Shown in pieces: positions 24,060 through 34,713 of a DNA stretch of 64,000 bases (position 1 is the stretch's first letter; each line of letters starts with the position of its first letter). Source of the DNA: Diabrotica undecimpunctata. Its lineage: Eukaryota; Arthropoda; Insecta; Coleoptera; Chrysomelidae. The position numbers were made by a program, and so were the translations under genes. The stretch is taken from NCBI RefSeq assembly GCF_040954645.1, contig NC_092813.1:16842136-16906135 (forward strand). The letters are read 5' to 3'. The notes below the pieces were generated by a model that was not told the DNA's origin, did not search any database, and saw nothing but the letters and a program-made list of their open reading frames with translations.

Positions 24060-24340
24060 ATTTTTTAATAAATAATTTATAAAGAATAAGGTAAAACTGA
24101 TAAATGTTTATTTACCTATGTACATAATTTTTCTTTACAGCCTTTAATACTCACCAACGAGGCCGTGCCACAAGAGACTGTAAGTGAATTTAATAATTTT
24201 AACAGTAAATAGTAACAGACATTTGTGATGTCTCTTTATATAGACATAATCTATATTTTTAAAGCAATCGTTTGTGTTTTAAATATCTTCTTTGTTAATA
24301 TTATTTTGCGTATCATATTCACAATATTTTTTAAAATTTC
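24060..24340 (+). repeat. ~280-bp direct repeat, copy 1, with an exon-like core
   Basis: Aligned by eye with 28745-29060 over 'aaactgataaatgtttattt', the 39-nt core, 'gaatttaataattttaacag', 'taaatagtaacagac' and 'ttgtgttttaaatatcttct'. Copies are 4.7 kb apart, in the same orientation and clearly diverged. No repeat terminus was recognised. Confidence 0.75.
24141..24179 (+). other. Exon-like 39-nt cassette with acceptor and donor (copy 1)
   Basis: The pyrimidine-rich 'ttttctttacag' precedes 24141 and GTAAGTGAA follows 24179, both good splice consensus matches. The 39 nt are open in frame 1, reading PLILTNEAVPQET (13 codons, so a symmetric cassette). No flanking exon or known protein was recognised. 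It may be a microexon of a host gene, a captured fragment, or coincidence within a repeat. Confidence 0.35.
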
Positions 24341-24699
24341 TTATTATTTATGTTAAACTCTAGATATCCCAAACAACAGTTTCTATCTTTCACTCAAAGC
24401 TGTTTTGATATTTTTTAATCTTAATTTTAATCTTGTCTTATAATTTATTTCCAGTCCGCTTTTTACGCCACATCTTTTGACTGCCTTATATACCATTGGG
24501 TTAAATTATTATTGATATAGCTAAGACAGTGAGTTCTGTATAAATAATATCTTTGTTTCTTCAATCAGGAATTATTCCTAAACTTTTTTTGGCTTCCTTG
24601 TATCGAGTTCTTTTACTATTAGTTATATTAAATCCCAGGTGTCACTAAGTAAAGTTATTTTTTTACTCAAATTTTTTTGATATTTATGTATATTTTAAC
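24341..24699. other. AT-rich DNA, no gene seen
   Basis: Contains two further echoes of the motif ACTCAAA...TTTTGATATTT (24393-24415 and 24667-24690) that also sits at 24045. It is otherwise featureless. Confidence 0.4.
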
Positions 24700-25170
24700 A
24701 GAACTATATGCCTTTGGCGTCAATAGTCTTACTAGTTTTTCGTACTTTATACGGCCGTCCTTCATACGTTTAATTCTCTCTGTAGTTTCTATTTCTTCTA
24801 TTTCAGTCTGAACGGCATCAATCCACTTCCTTAGCCTCCCTACTGTTTTATTCCCTTGTTCTCTGCTTGCAGAACTCTTACAAAGTTGCTTTCTATTGGC
24901 GCTTGTAAAACATGTCCCAATCTTCTACCTCTCTGTGCCCCAATTTTCTGTGTTATTTGGGGTCCCTTATAAATCTTTATTAGCTCCTAATTTGTTTTTC
25001 GAACCCATTCCTTTATCCTACCTCTTCCCACGATTTTCCTTTCCCAAATCTCTAAATTTTCTTTTTTCACATGCATACAACCCTGTTCTCACTACTGTTT
25101 TATAATTTTGAATCTTGTCTCCCCTTTACACGTTTTTTGGCTTCAACAGTACGTTTATTATAATTCTCGT
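24700..25170 (-). pseudogene. LINE ORF2 C-terminal fragment (first piece)
   Basis: On the minus strand YKTVVRTGLYACE, the conserved 'RPVxxYACE' strand after RT, is followed in shifted frames by a region ending VGRLRKWIDAVQTEIEEIE, matching the 'GRPRKRWxDxV' tail of insect LINE ORF2 proteins. Stops and frameshifts throughout. Confidence 0.7.
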
Positions 25171-25239
25171 TTTTTGCTACCTTTTAATTTTTAATAATTT
25201 TTTTTAGTGCTAGCTTAAATAAGTCTATTAACAGGGGGT

Positions 25240-26090
25240 CTCCCTACTTTAATGATAAGTCTTCTTCCAGTCTGTCATCTCAGTTTAGGTCTGTCTTTGG
25301 TTTTTTTACCTAGTGGCATCCAATCCATTATATCTCTTATCAGATTGATCTTCGCTCTTCTCATTATGTGTCTATACCATCTAGTTCTCTGTGCTTTTAT
25401 TATTCTATATTTTCTTGACTCATTCATTCTTGTATTTCGTGATTAATCCATTGTCTTGCATCCTCTTCGCTTTCACTCTTTGGTCCTAGTATTTTTCTCA
25501 TAATCTTCTACTTAAAAATTTTCAGTTGACCTTCTTCGTTTGCAGTTAATGTAAATGTCTTTGCAGCACATACCGCTTTTGGTCGTGTGGTCGTTTTGGA
25601 GATTTTCATTTTTATGTTTTGGTTTATCTTCTCATCTCTAAATATTTTTTTATTTTTATAAGACTTTGTATTTCCCGCTTGAATTCTACTTTTCATATCT
25701 TTATTCTTTACACAGTTTACTTTCTTTATTCTTGACACTTTAATTTCTTTTGTTCTAGTACTCCCAAATATTTGACCGTTTCAACCTCTTCGAAATAGTG
25801 TTCTTTTGTTCTAGTATTCCCAAATATTTGACCGTTTCAACCTCTTCGAAATAGTGTGTGTCTATTGTCAGTCTTGTCATTTGTGTCTTTTTTTTTCTTG
25901 CTTAGGTTTATATATTTTGTTTCATTTTCACTTATTTCCAGTACTTTCAGTTAGGCTTCGTTTTATATTTCTTGGAAGACTTTCTTCAATGCCCTGTTAT
26001 GTTGTTAATATGGTTATATCATCCGCATATCCTATTATTTGTACGGCATTCTTCTTTATGGTTCATGCGTTTGACATTTATAGGACATTC
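25240..26090 (-). pseudogene. LINE ORF2 RT/C-terminal fragment (second piece)
   Basis: From right to left on the minus strand: IIGYADDITILTT (catalytic YADD), LTIDTHYFEEVETVKYLGI, RIQAGNTKSYKNKKIF, MKISKTTTRPKAVCAAKTFT, RTRWYRHIMRRAKINLI and RDIMDWMPLGKKTKDRPKLR. This is the end of RT plus the C-terminal domain of an RTE/CR1-like insect LINE. It carries a 56-bp tandem duplication at 25745-25856 and several frameshifts. It is a different copy from 24700-25170. Confidence 0.8.
25745..25856. repeat. 56-bp tandem duplication inside the LINE fragment
   Basis: Units 25745-25800 and 25801-25856 differ at one position (tactcc versus tattcc). 56 is not a multiple of 3, so the duplication itself shifts the ORF2 frame. 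It repeats the codons for VETVKYLG. Confidence 0.95.
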
Positions 26091-26387
26091 CTTAAAAAAA
26101 ATAAAAGGTAAAAATACGAGTACCTTTTCATCTATTCGTCATCTAGTAACCCCCACCTATATCTTAAAAGCTTTTTTTAACCAAACTGGGCTATATGTTA
26201 AGTACTTCTTTTGTGGAAAATGTTAAGTAATGAACAAATATTTAAATTTTTTTTTTCTTTGACCCGGAAAATTGTGCTGTGGATCCAAAACAGTACTTTT
26301 GAAGTAAATATATTAATCGTTTTTCGTCAATTTGGACTATGGACGTTTTTCTATTAGTTATTATTAGTTATTTCTTGATATCAATTT
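26091..26387. other. AT-rich DNA, no gene seen
   Basis: Separates the LINE fragment from the Tc1 fragment. No motif recognised. Confidence 0.4.
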
Positions 26388-26741
26388 TTAGAATGTGTTG
26401 GTTCGTCGGTAAACACTTCGCATGCCAATAGGTCTTCCGTGTTCTGCAAACCATTAATTTGCAATGGAGCTGGTAGTGGAGAAACAGTCTCTTAAGGCCA
26501 ATAATCTTAGGCGGCGATCTTCACGGTCTGTTGTTCTACGGCGGCGTCCAGTGCCTCTTGCTCTTTGCGTACAGCCTTTTTAAAGCCATGCTTGACAACA
26601 TCTAACCACGGTATATACTCTTCTTTGCACTCTAACTGCAACTTCCCGAAAAGAAAGTCTAGCTTCCCGAAGTCCCATTATACGGCTCCTATCAAACTCA
26701 ATAAGTTGACGAAATCGTACAGGTCTCCGTATTCTAGGCAT
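26388..26741 (-). pseudogene. Tc1-type transposase N-terminal DNA-binding region
   Basis: ATG at 26739-26741 opens MPRIRRPVRFRQLIEFDRSR, then IMGLREARLSFREVAVRVQR, VVRCCQAWL, a TAA, and GRRRRTTDREDRRLRLLALR. This is the paired helix-turn-helix and GRPR-like linker of Tc1 family transposases. A second TAA precedes WFAEHGRPIGMRSVYRR. The catalytic DDE domain is absent. Confidence 0.82.
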
Positions 26742-27009
26742 CGTAACCAATCGTAAAGAATGTCAAGAACCACAATCCGCCAAATTTGGATCTTTACTGC
26801 GGCTGAAATATTCATTTTTAGATTTTTAGTGAATTTAAAAACAAAAAGTATAAAAACCGGAATCTCCAGCTGATAAGGCTAAAAACTTAAAAAGTTTACT
26901 TGAAAAAAAACAGGTGAAAAAACCTGTTTTTTTTTTAGTAAGATAAATAAATTACACCAAATTTTATTGAAATAAAATCATTTAAACTGGGTGTTCGGAT
27001 TTCTATATC
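26742..27009. other. AT-rich DNA, no gene seen
   Basis: Includes a palindrome at about 26904-26938 in which ten A and 'caggtgaaaaaacctg' are followed by a T run. No coding signal. Confidence 0.4.
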
Positions 27010-28260
27010 ACTTAGTATATAATACTATTAATTGCAATTAGAAAGATAGTAGGATTTAGAGTAGATCCTTGTGGAGTGCCATTTTGAAGTACTCGTCAGG
27101 AAGATGTAAATCCATTGGTTCTAACTCGAAAAGTTCGTATTTCTAGATTAATAAAGGACAATATATGCCCTTGAACATCCCATTCTTGAAGTTTTTTTAG
27201 TATAAGATGTCTCTACATTGTGTCAAACGCTTTTCTTATATCAAAAATAAGGTAATCAGTTTTTGGTTGTACAGAAAGGATTCATGTATACTTGATTCAA
27301 GTGTTATTAGATTGTCTGTTGTGGATCTACCCGTACGAAATCCAATTTGTCTGATACTTATTAGGTTATTGTTTTCGAGGTGCCATTTAAGACGATAATT
27401 AAAGATTTCTTCTAAAAGTTTGCAGGTACAACACGTAAGTGATATTGAACGATAGGAATTTGGATCGTCTTTTGGTGTAATATATTTTTAAGGATTGAAA
27501 TTATAGTTGCTTGCGACCATAGATCAGGAAAGTCATAGTGAATAAAAATATTGTTAAAAATATCAACTAATATTAGTTTTGCATTCAGAGGAAGATTTCG
27601 TAAGAAAAGATGGTAAATCTCATCAGGCCCTGGACTCGAATTTTTAGCACTTAAACAAAATTCTAATTTCTGAAGACTTACTGGTTTGTTTAGTGGATAG
27701 CCGCTCTCTGTGATTTGTATATTTGAAAACTCAGTTAGTTTTTTGTGCTCTAGAAAGAATAGGCTGTAATTGGAATTAAGTGCTTATATATCTGCTAGTA
27801 TTTCTGGAATATCTTCTTTGTTTGAATGCGTTTGGTTATTGTATGAAAAAGTATTGTTGCTGCAGAAATAATAATGTTGTTAAATATTTCAAGATTTTGG
27901 TTTGCGTTATTGGTTAAATTAGATTTGTCTGTGTGTTCTTCTATCAGTGTTCGATATAAATCCCAGCCAGCTGACTTTATTTTTCATGTCTGGTGAATTG
28001 GAAAAGTTGATTTCTCATTAGTGTTTATGGTTATCGTGATAGGGAAATGATTTCGATCATGTAAATACCCCAATGTGTTTCAGTATAATAAAGGAGCTAG
28101 CGACAGAATGCATAAAAAGAGATCTATGGCAGAAAATGTACCATTGTATGAATTTAAACTAGTAGATTTGCCAGTGTTTAGTTAAACTAAATTTAAATTA
28201 TTATTGATATTATTTAAGAGATTGCCACATTTGTTGGTTTTGTTACTTCCCCAAGTATCT
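27010..28260 (-). pseudogene. Jockey-like LINE: endonuclease end and reverse transcriptase
   Basis: On the minus strand from right to left: the end of the AP endonuclease (LNSYNGTFSAIDLFLCILSL, then GYLHDRNHFPITITI). Next is the RT entry SSPGPDEIYHLFLRNLP with IFNNIFIHYDFPDLW, then FDIRKAFDTM (first catalytic Asp), ILKKLQEWDVQGHILS, and NGTPQGSTLNPTIFLIAI (usual GVPQGSVLSP). It stops before the YADD motif. Many stops and frameshifts. The order matches jockey/I-group LINEs. Confidence 0.82.
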
Positions 28261-28744
28261 TCCCCCTGAGAATTTACGTACATTGGCTCAGAGAATCTGA
28301 AGCCGGACCTGGCCACTTAATAAAATTGTATTGCAGCCCAATTACTTGTTTGAAGCAAGAACCCGCAAAAACTTGTTGTCGATAATCGATAGGTTGAATT
28401 GAAATCAATAAAATATTTTGCTTTTTAAACTTCTTATTTTAAGGTTATTAATAATGCAGTTTTGTACTCACAGAATTCTACGATTTTCAGTGCACTGTCA
28501 CATTTAACTTTAAGTTGCAAACAGTATAAAAATTAGATTACATTTTTAATTTTAACTACTAGTCAGTAACAATTTGTCAGAACCGATATAAAGCTGTATG
28601 ATCAGCTAGATATCGGGGCCGGACTCTTCGGCTTCATTTTGTTACACATGTTTTCTCTCGATATTTATTTCATCTTTGGCATTAACTTTGAGCTCTCTTT
28701 TGAGTTCTGTTTCTATTATTTATCTTAAAAGCTAGATAAAACAA
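28261..28744. other. Non-coding DNA, no gene seen
   Basis: Upstream side of the jockey-like fragment. No motif recognised. Confidence 0.4.
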
Positions 28745-29060
28745 ACAGAAGTCTTACACTAGAACTTTGATTTATATTTTTTAATAAAAAATCTATATAG
28801 AATAGAGTTAAACAGATAAATATTTATTTATTTATATAATTTGTCTTTACAGTCTCTAATAACCGCTACTAAGGGCGTGACACAAAATACTCATGTAACT
28901 GAATTTAATAATTTTAACAGTAAATAGTAGCAGACTTTTGTGATGCATCTTCAGACATAATCTAAATTTTTAAAGCAATAGTTTGTGTTTTAAATGTCTT
29001 CTTTGTAAATATTATTTTGTGTATCATGTTCACAAATTCACAATATTTTTTTATTAAGTA
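28745..29060 (+). repeat. ~300-bp direct repeat, copy 2
   Basis: Partner of 24060-24340. Its 39-nt core at 28853-28891 follows 'tttgtctttacag' and is also open (SLITATKGVTQNT), but the downstream donor reads CATGTAACT instead of GTAAGT, so it could not splice as copy 1 might. Confidence 0.75.
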
Positions 29061-29332
29061 TATTCGGGCGCTTAACGATCCTTTCACTCTACTCAGGAAT
29101 GTGCATCTTCTTTTGTTTTGTTTTCCTATTAAAACCTCCGCGTCGTCTTCTTTACTTCTCTGCAAATATATAATGACTAGAAACTAATTGATCGAGAGTA
29201 GTCGATCTATGTGAATTTCAATACGCTACTCGTGACAATGGTGTGGCACTAGTTTGGTGACGCCCACCTCAGTATTTTACTATAGGAAAAAAATGGAATA
29301 CAACATCAGTACAGAAACTTCGCTTTTAAAAT

Positions 29333-29335
<3 letters not shown>
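29061..29335. other. Non-coding DNA, no gene seen
   Basis: Left flank of the gypsy cluster; nothing recognised. Confidence 0.4.

Positions 29336-29404
<69 letters not shown>
29336..29404. repeat. (TA)n microsatellite at the left edge of element A
   Basis: GTTTATATA... runs directly into the LTR end TGTTATGATG. The same 'tgtttatata' boundary is seen at about 34643, where another TA array precedes another LTR. Confidence 0.97.
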
Positions 29405-29408
<4 letters not shown>

Positions 29409-30720
29409 ATGATGTATTTTTTGTTTGAATGATGAGCAATGAGTATTTTTAATAATATAATATATAGGGTTTTTATCGCGGTTCTCAAAGAATTAGTTTG
29501 TAAGTACTTTTTTAAATTATCTTTATTATAACTATTATGACATTAACTAAATTATATTAACAAAATTTTGTACCTTTCTTTCACTGAATACCTAAATGAA
29601 CTGTTTTCCACTATATAGATTCTAATCACCACGAAGACGTACTTCGGTTATCCTTGTTTTTGTGAAATTACTTTTTCCAATTATCAGTTTCTACCAATTT
29701 AAGATATAGTTTTCTTCACCAGCATTTATACACCACCAGCAAACACCATTTATATTTATTCTTCTTTTCAATATACCAATATCCAATTATTATAAGTTGA
29801 TTTATACTAATCTCCAATCATAATATAATTTTAATTCCTTCCAATGTCCATCCAATATTCTTCTAATATACTTTTATAATCTTCAATAATTATTTGTGTA
29901 TAATTATAAATGTGCATTAAATATATGCATAATTTTTAATCTTCATTTAACTCACTATATTAAACAATTGGACTATTTGTACTTGATTCACTGACTCCAA
30001 CTAACTTTCATATTTCTTACTAAACTGCTTGACTGACTTACTAAAACTGTGAACAATTGACTTCACTAACTTTCATAATAAACTGCTTGACTTCTGACTA
30101 AAAACTTCCATCTTGAATCCAAATCACGGGTATTTATATCTTTTTGGATATTCCAGAACCATCTGGCAAGAGATCATGTTCCAATTTCGTTCTATTTCTT
30201 CGATATGGATATTCTCGAAAAAATATCTGTTCCATCCACCGACATAATCATTATTCCAGAATGTTCGCCCGTAAACAATGGTCACACTCTGCACTCTGGA
30301 GAATTCGTTAATGTTCCATTGATAATTTTTTTGACATTTAGGCTTTTCAGATCAGAATAAACATTCAAATTAGTAACTAACACTCTAATTTAATAAAATA
30401 CACAATTCAAACAATATATTATTATAACCCCACTTATATTCGTAAAAATTCTTAAACGTCACTTCAGAGTAAGTATATCTGTCACTCACATATGTATAGT
30501 TGTTTGCCTATGCACATGGCTCACTTAAATATATTTACAACATTAAAATACAACTTTTTACAATTATTATATGCTAATTTCTTAAAATGCCCTCACATAA
30601 ATATATTTTTATAAAATTCTCTAGTATATAACTTATTTAAAATAATCAAATACTTTTTTATATCTAATATTATGTAGTATATAACTTATAAATTATTTTC
30701 TATAAACCCCAATCGTCACA
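29405..30720 (-). mobile_element. 3' LTR of element A (1316 bp)
   Basis: Bounded by TGTGACGATTGGGG (rc, right end) and ...CATAACA (left end). It lacks about 141 bp present in the LTR at 34710-36168, between two TTATGA repeats, so it lost that piece by short direct-repeat deletion. It has a perfect heat-shock element at 30253-30267 and an intact TATAAATA box (element strand). Confidence 0.93.
30253..30267 (-). promoter_or_regulatory. Perfect heat-shock element in the A LTR
   Basis: CGAAC ATTCT GGAAT on the minus strand. Conserved in all LTR copies of this family: 35701-35715, 36646-36660 and 43717-43731. Confidence 0.65.
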
Positions 30721-30736
30721 ATACCCCAAAATAATA
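30721..30736 (-). other. Polypurine-tract region of element A
   Basis: ATTTTGGGGTAT on the minus strand abuts the LTR start TGTGACG. Element B has the same tract at 43280-43291. Confidence 0.6.
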
Positions 30737-31228
30737 TTTAAAATAAATAATTTACTTATTATTTTTTTAAATATTAATTTTCTCATACCTTATTAAATTT
30801 AATAAATCAAAATTTTTTTTTTTATTTAAAATGTGTTAAATACATCCCTGTTCGCTGTCTATGTCAAAGCAGAGAACAACGGATCACAGTTCGGCTATTC
30901 TATGGTCAAACTGTCATGTCAAATGGAACAATGGATGCTATATCAGAGAATAAAATATAACCTTAATTAAAAATATAATGGATATTGTGTTCTGTTTATT
31001 TATAGACAAAATCTAGGAATTATTTCCATTCAAAATAACTTTCATCAATATAAATTGGTAAGTTTTTCCACTTTATTATATTAGAAAGACATTTTTATAC
31101 CAATTATAGTATCAATTTTCTGTCTAACCCCAAATTATGATTTTTAGGGTACAAATTAATTTCCATATATACAAAATTCAACAAGTATGATGTCAAATTG
31201 ATTCAAAATAATGAAATCTACCATCTTT

Positions 31229-32745
31229 TTAACAAATCAAGTCTATTGAATAAAATGGATATATCAGTAAGCTGTTAGTATTAAGTTTATAACCTAGATA
31301 TATCACTACTTTTTGAAAAAATGTACATTTTTCTTGATTTATTTTAAGTCCAACTTTATCTAATCTGTTTATTATAATTTTTAGGTGTTTCTCATGATCT
31401 TCAGCCGTTTTAGAAACAATTAATATATCACCAATGTAGTGAATTACAAAATGTTCATATTGATCCAAAATATCATGAAGACATCTACATAGAACACTGC
31501 AAGATGATTGAAGTCGAAATGGTAGTACTTTGAATTGATATACTACTCCATCTATCTGAAATCCTGTATACTGTCTACTTTTTCTTTCTAGAGGTATTAA
31601 CCAAAAACTATGCTGTAAATCGATTTTAGTGAAAAATGACATTTCTGTAATTCTTCCTAGTATTCCATCTTTACTCATTGGTGCTTCAAATTGCTTTTCA
31701 GTAATCTTGTTAATATTCCTTGCATCCAAACATAACCTGATTTCACCTGATCTTTTTCGTACTACTACTATGGGGTTAATAAAACGTGTGTCTGCTCAAT
31801 GATTCCATCTTCTAACATATTATTAATTGTTTTGTTTACTTCTTCTCTGTATTTATATGGTATTGGGTATGATTTTGTTTTAAAATCTTTTTCCTCCTTA
31901 ACTCTTATACTATGGATATAATTCTGTGCAATTCTATTTTCTTTATTGACAAGTCCCTTGTGTTGCTGCAATATGGAAATGACTATTGATTTATATTCTT
32001 CAGGGCAATTTAAAACTTTTATCATATCTTCTTCTTTACAAATAAAATTATTCTTCATTATGTACTCATTATTCCTTGCTTCCAATTTTACGCACTCCGC
32101 CTCGTAGGCATCCATCTGCTTAAAATTTCCATTCCTTAAATATTCACTACAATAATTATTCTTTACATTCTTTTGGAACATTTCCCTATCATCAAAATAC
32201 ATTTCTTCTTCATAAACATCATTATTTTCTTTTAATAATATCCTATCAACTCTTATTCCTTCTTCTACCTCATCTTTCTGCATAAATTTAATTATTTGCC
32301 CTTCCAAAGTTACCATTTTTTCTTCAAAATCTATCTTTACTTTCTTCTTTTCCAATTCATCATTTCCCATTAATATATCAACACACAAATCCTTGACAAT
32401 AAATCCTTGCATATTAATTTCTTTATTAAGAATATTAATTTTAAAATTGGCTAGTTTATCAATTTCACCCAATTTCTTATTATTTGCACCAACAATTTTA
32501 ATTTTTGGAATCTTTATTATATCTGATAGTTTTAATGTATTAAAAATAAAATTCTCCGAGACTAAAGTACTTTCTGAACCAGTATCTATCATAATTTTAA
32601 TCATTTTATTTTTGGCCAAAGCATTTATATAAATTAAATTAATAGATTCAATAATTTTGTCTTCATCTAGAGAAATAAATTCAGAAGGTTTTTTATAATA
32701 GCAATGGCCTAACTTGTAATTCAGAAAGTTTACTGCACAAAATTT
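31229..32745 (-). pseudogene. pol: Element A pol: protease and truncated reverse transcriptase
   Basis: Entered by -1 shift at 32739-32745. The protease has IMIDTGSESTLVSEN, VGANNKKLGEIDKL and DILMGNDELEKKKV. RT then begins, but a one-base frameshift after DGIIEQTHV stops the frame at 31768. The same frameshift is in element B. RT resumes at 31729 with LCLDARNINK, FFTKIDLQHSFWLI, and HYIGDILIVSK, where the catalytic YxDD has become YIGD. After YLGYKLNT the sequence jumps to the 3' non-coding region by a deletion with AACACTAA microhomology. RNase H and integrase are absent. Confidence 0.9.
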
Positions 32746-34430
32746 TGATTATTAGAATTGTCAGATTGTATCTGACCACTTGGATCTGATGTCCTATGTC
32801 CTTCCCTACTATGACTTCTATTCACATTTTCCTGCCTTGTACTACTTCGTTCCCTGTCTTCGCAGCTTCTATTCCTTCGAACACAATTTACCTGTCTGTT
32901 ATAGTTAGGTCGCTCTGTATTTCTTCTATTATTAAAATCTTGTCTATTATTATTAGTACTGTTATTAAAATGTTGTCTATTATAACTAGTATTGTTATTA
33001 AAATTCTGTCTATTTTGATTACTATTATTATTATTAAAATTTTGTAAATTATCACCATACCTAGTGTTATTGTTATATGATTTTCTATATTGTTGATTAT
33101 CATTTTTATTATATTGAAAGTTATTATTGTTTTTTCTGTTGTTATTATTACTTGTCATATTGCCTCTTTGTATTCTTTGAATAAAATTAATAAAACTATC
33201 TATTGTTTGAATATTTTGTACAGTTACTGTTTGCACAACATCAACATCAAAATGTCTAGATACATTTAAGACTGTTTCATCCTCTCTAAGTGGTGGTTCT
33301 AAATATTTTGCAACTGTTATCAGTTTTAATGCATAATCTAACATATTTGATTTTAAATTGTGATTATACTTTCCAAAATATAGAATTTCTCTAAACTTGG
33401 CTTGCTCTAATTCACCCCAATAATAATTTAAAAATTTATTTTCAAATGTTTGAAAATTATCTAAATCATTCTCAATACTAGCAAACCAAGTTGCTGCATT
33501 GTCATTTAATGTCATTCTAATATAATCTTTAATATCATTAATATTATTCACAAATCTTAATTTATGTTTTAAACTATTTATGTATACTCTAGGATGCAAA
33601 TTTTTTATATTACCAGAGAATTTAATCCCAGTCTCATTTGTTAAATTTAAGTAAGGTCTTCCTATGTCTCTCATTTGTGAAATATCATCTATTCTCTGTT
33701 CCACATTTCTTATTTGATTATTATTTATTTGGATATTTTGTTGTATATCATCTAATTTTTCTTCTGTGTTTCTCCTGTCTTCGTTAATTTTTACTTCTAA
33801 GTTACATTTCTGTAACTCTATTTTCTGTTCTATATCTATCTTATTATCTTGAATAATCCTCTTTACTTCTGTCCTCTCATTTTCTATCCTTTTCTTGTAG
33901 TCATTCCGTATAATTTTTATTTCATTTGCTACTTTTTTCTCTGCAGCTTCAAGTTTTTTATTCATTTGTTTTTCTATTTGTTTTACAATTTTATTATTAT
34001 TATCTTCTTTTTTCTTTTCTAATTTTCTATAATTCTCTTCTAATTTCTGTTCCATTTTTTTCATGTCTTCTTTGACTTCTTTTGAATTCTCTTCTAATTT
34101 TTTTATGTCTTCTTTGACTTGTTTTGAATTCTCTTCCAATTTTTTTATGTCTTCTTTGACTTCTTTTGAATTCTCTTCCAATTTTTTTATGTCTTCTTTG
34201 ATTTCTTTTGAAAAATCTTCCATTTTTTTCTTATTCTCTTCCATTTTCTTGTTCATCTGCATCATTAATGACATCAAAGCTGCCATATTGACATTTTCCT
34301 CTCTTTCTGGATTCATTTCTGCAGTATCTTGTGGAACTTGAACTAAACTCTCCTCTTGTATAGGTTGCGTTTCTACTTCCACATCTTCTTCATTCTTTTT
34401 GCTTCTTGTACCTTTCTTTCCTTGAGATAT
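32730..34430 (-). pseudogene. gag: Element A Gag: coiled coil, capsid-like core, Asn-rich tail; start codon lost
   Basis: The frame is open from about 34430 to 32730. The ATG used by B (MSQGKKGTRSKK) is ATA here (34428-34430), so initiation is lost; stub C has the same change. Residues about 70-140 contain four tandem 14-residue units (KEDIKKLEENSKEV type, 42 bp each) forming a two-heptad coiled-coil repeat. The coil continues to about residue 260. A capsid-like region includes GIKFSGNIKNLHPRVYINSL, NDNAATWFASIENDLDNFQ and YWGELEQAKFREILYFGKYN. The tail is Asn/Gln/Arg rich with no CCHC knuckle and ends NNQNFVQ. Confidence 0.9.
32739..32745 (-). promoter_or_regulatory. -1 frameshift heptamer AAATTTT at the end of A gag
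   Basis: Gag reads CAA AAT TTT GTG CAG TAA; A AAT TTT fits X XXY YYZ. The -1 frame continues CAVNFLNYKLGHCYY into the protease. Confidence 0.72.
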
Positions 34431-34554
34431 TTTGAGACTTTACTTGTTCAAATATAAATAAAAATAAAATCTATATTTTTTCCTTTCTACTGATAATTAA
34501 TTTAATTATATGAGAGCACTTATCTTCCCAAACTAATTCTTTTAAATAGAGAGC

Positions 34555-34571
34555 CACCGCGTTGGGCGCCA
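34555..34571 (-). other. Primer-binding site of element A
   Basis: TGGCGCCCAACGCGG on the minus strand, three bases after the LTR end CATAACA. Identical in stub C (44735-44749); element B has one change (TGGCACCCAACG). Confidence 0.75.
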
Positions 34572-34574
34572 AAT

Positions 34575-34643
34575 TGTTATGATGTGTTTTTTGTTTGAAT
34601 GATGAGCAATGAGTATTTTTAATAATATAATATATAGGGTTTT
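34575..34643 (-). mobile_element. 69-bp remnant of the 5' LTR of element A
   Basis: TGTTATGATGTGTTTTTTG to 'tatatagggtttt', then an abrupt switch to GTTTATATA. It carries GTGTTTTTTG as in the LTR before stub C, whereas the LTRs at 29405 and 34710 have GTATTTTTTG. Confidence 0.9.

Positions 34644-34709
<66 letters not shown>
34644..34709. repeat. (TA)n microsatellite between two LTR segments
   Basis: About 64 bp of TA. It begins GTTTATATA exactly as the array at 29336 does and ends at the same LTR boundary TGTTATGATG, so both junctions look like copies of one flank. Confidence 0.95.

Positions 34710-34713
<4 letters not shown>

Larger units (their letters stand above)
29405..34643 (-). mobile_element. 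Gypsy-type element A, internally deleted, 5' LTR reduced to 69 bp
   Basis: Minus-strand order: 69-bp LTR fragment, PBS, gag, frameshift heptamer, protease, RT (cut short), 3' non-coding region, PPT, and a 3' LTR of 1316 bp. Compared with element B, everything from mid-RT through integrase is missing. The family has TG...CA LTRs and no env frame. Confidence 0.92.

Noticed and set aside
34376..34382. Start of A Gag at MEVETQ
   Set aside because: That codon is GTG, and the homologous B protein starts 27 codons earlier at an ATG which in A and C is ATA. I treat the start as lost.
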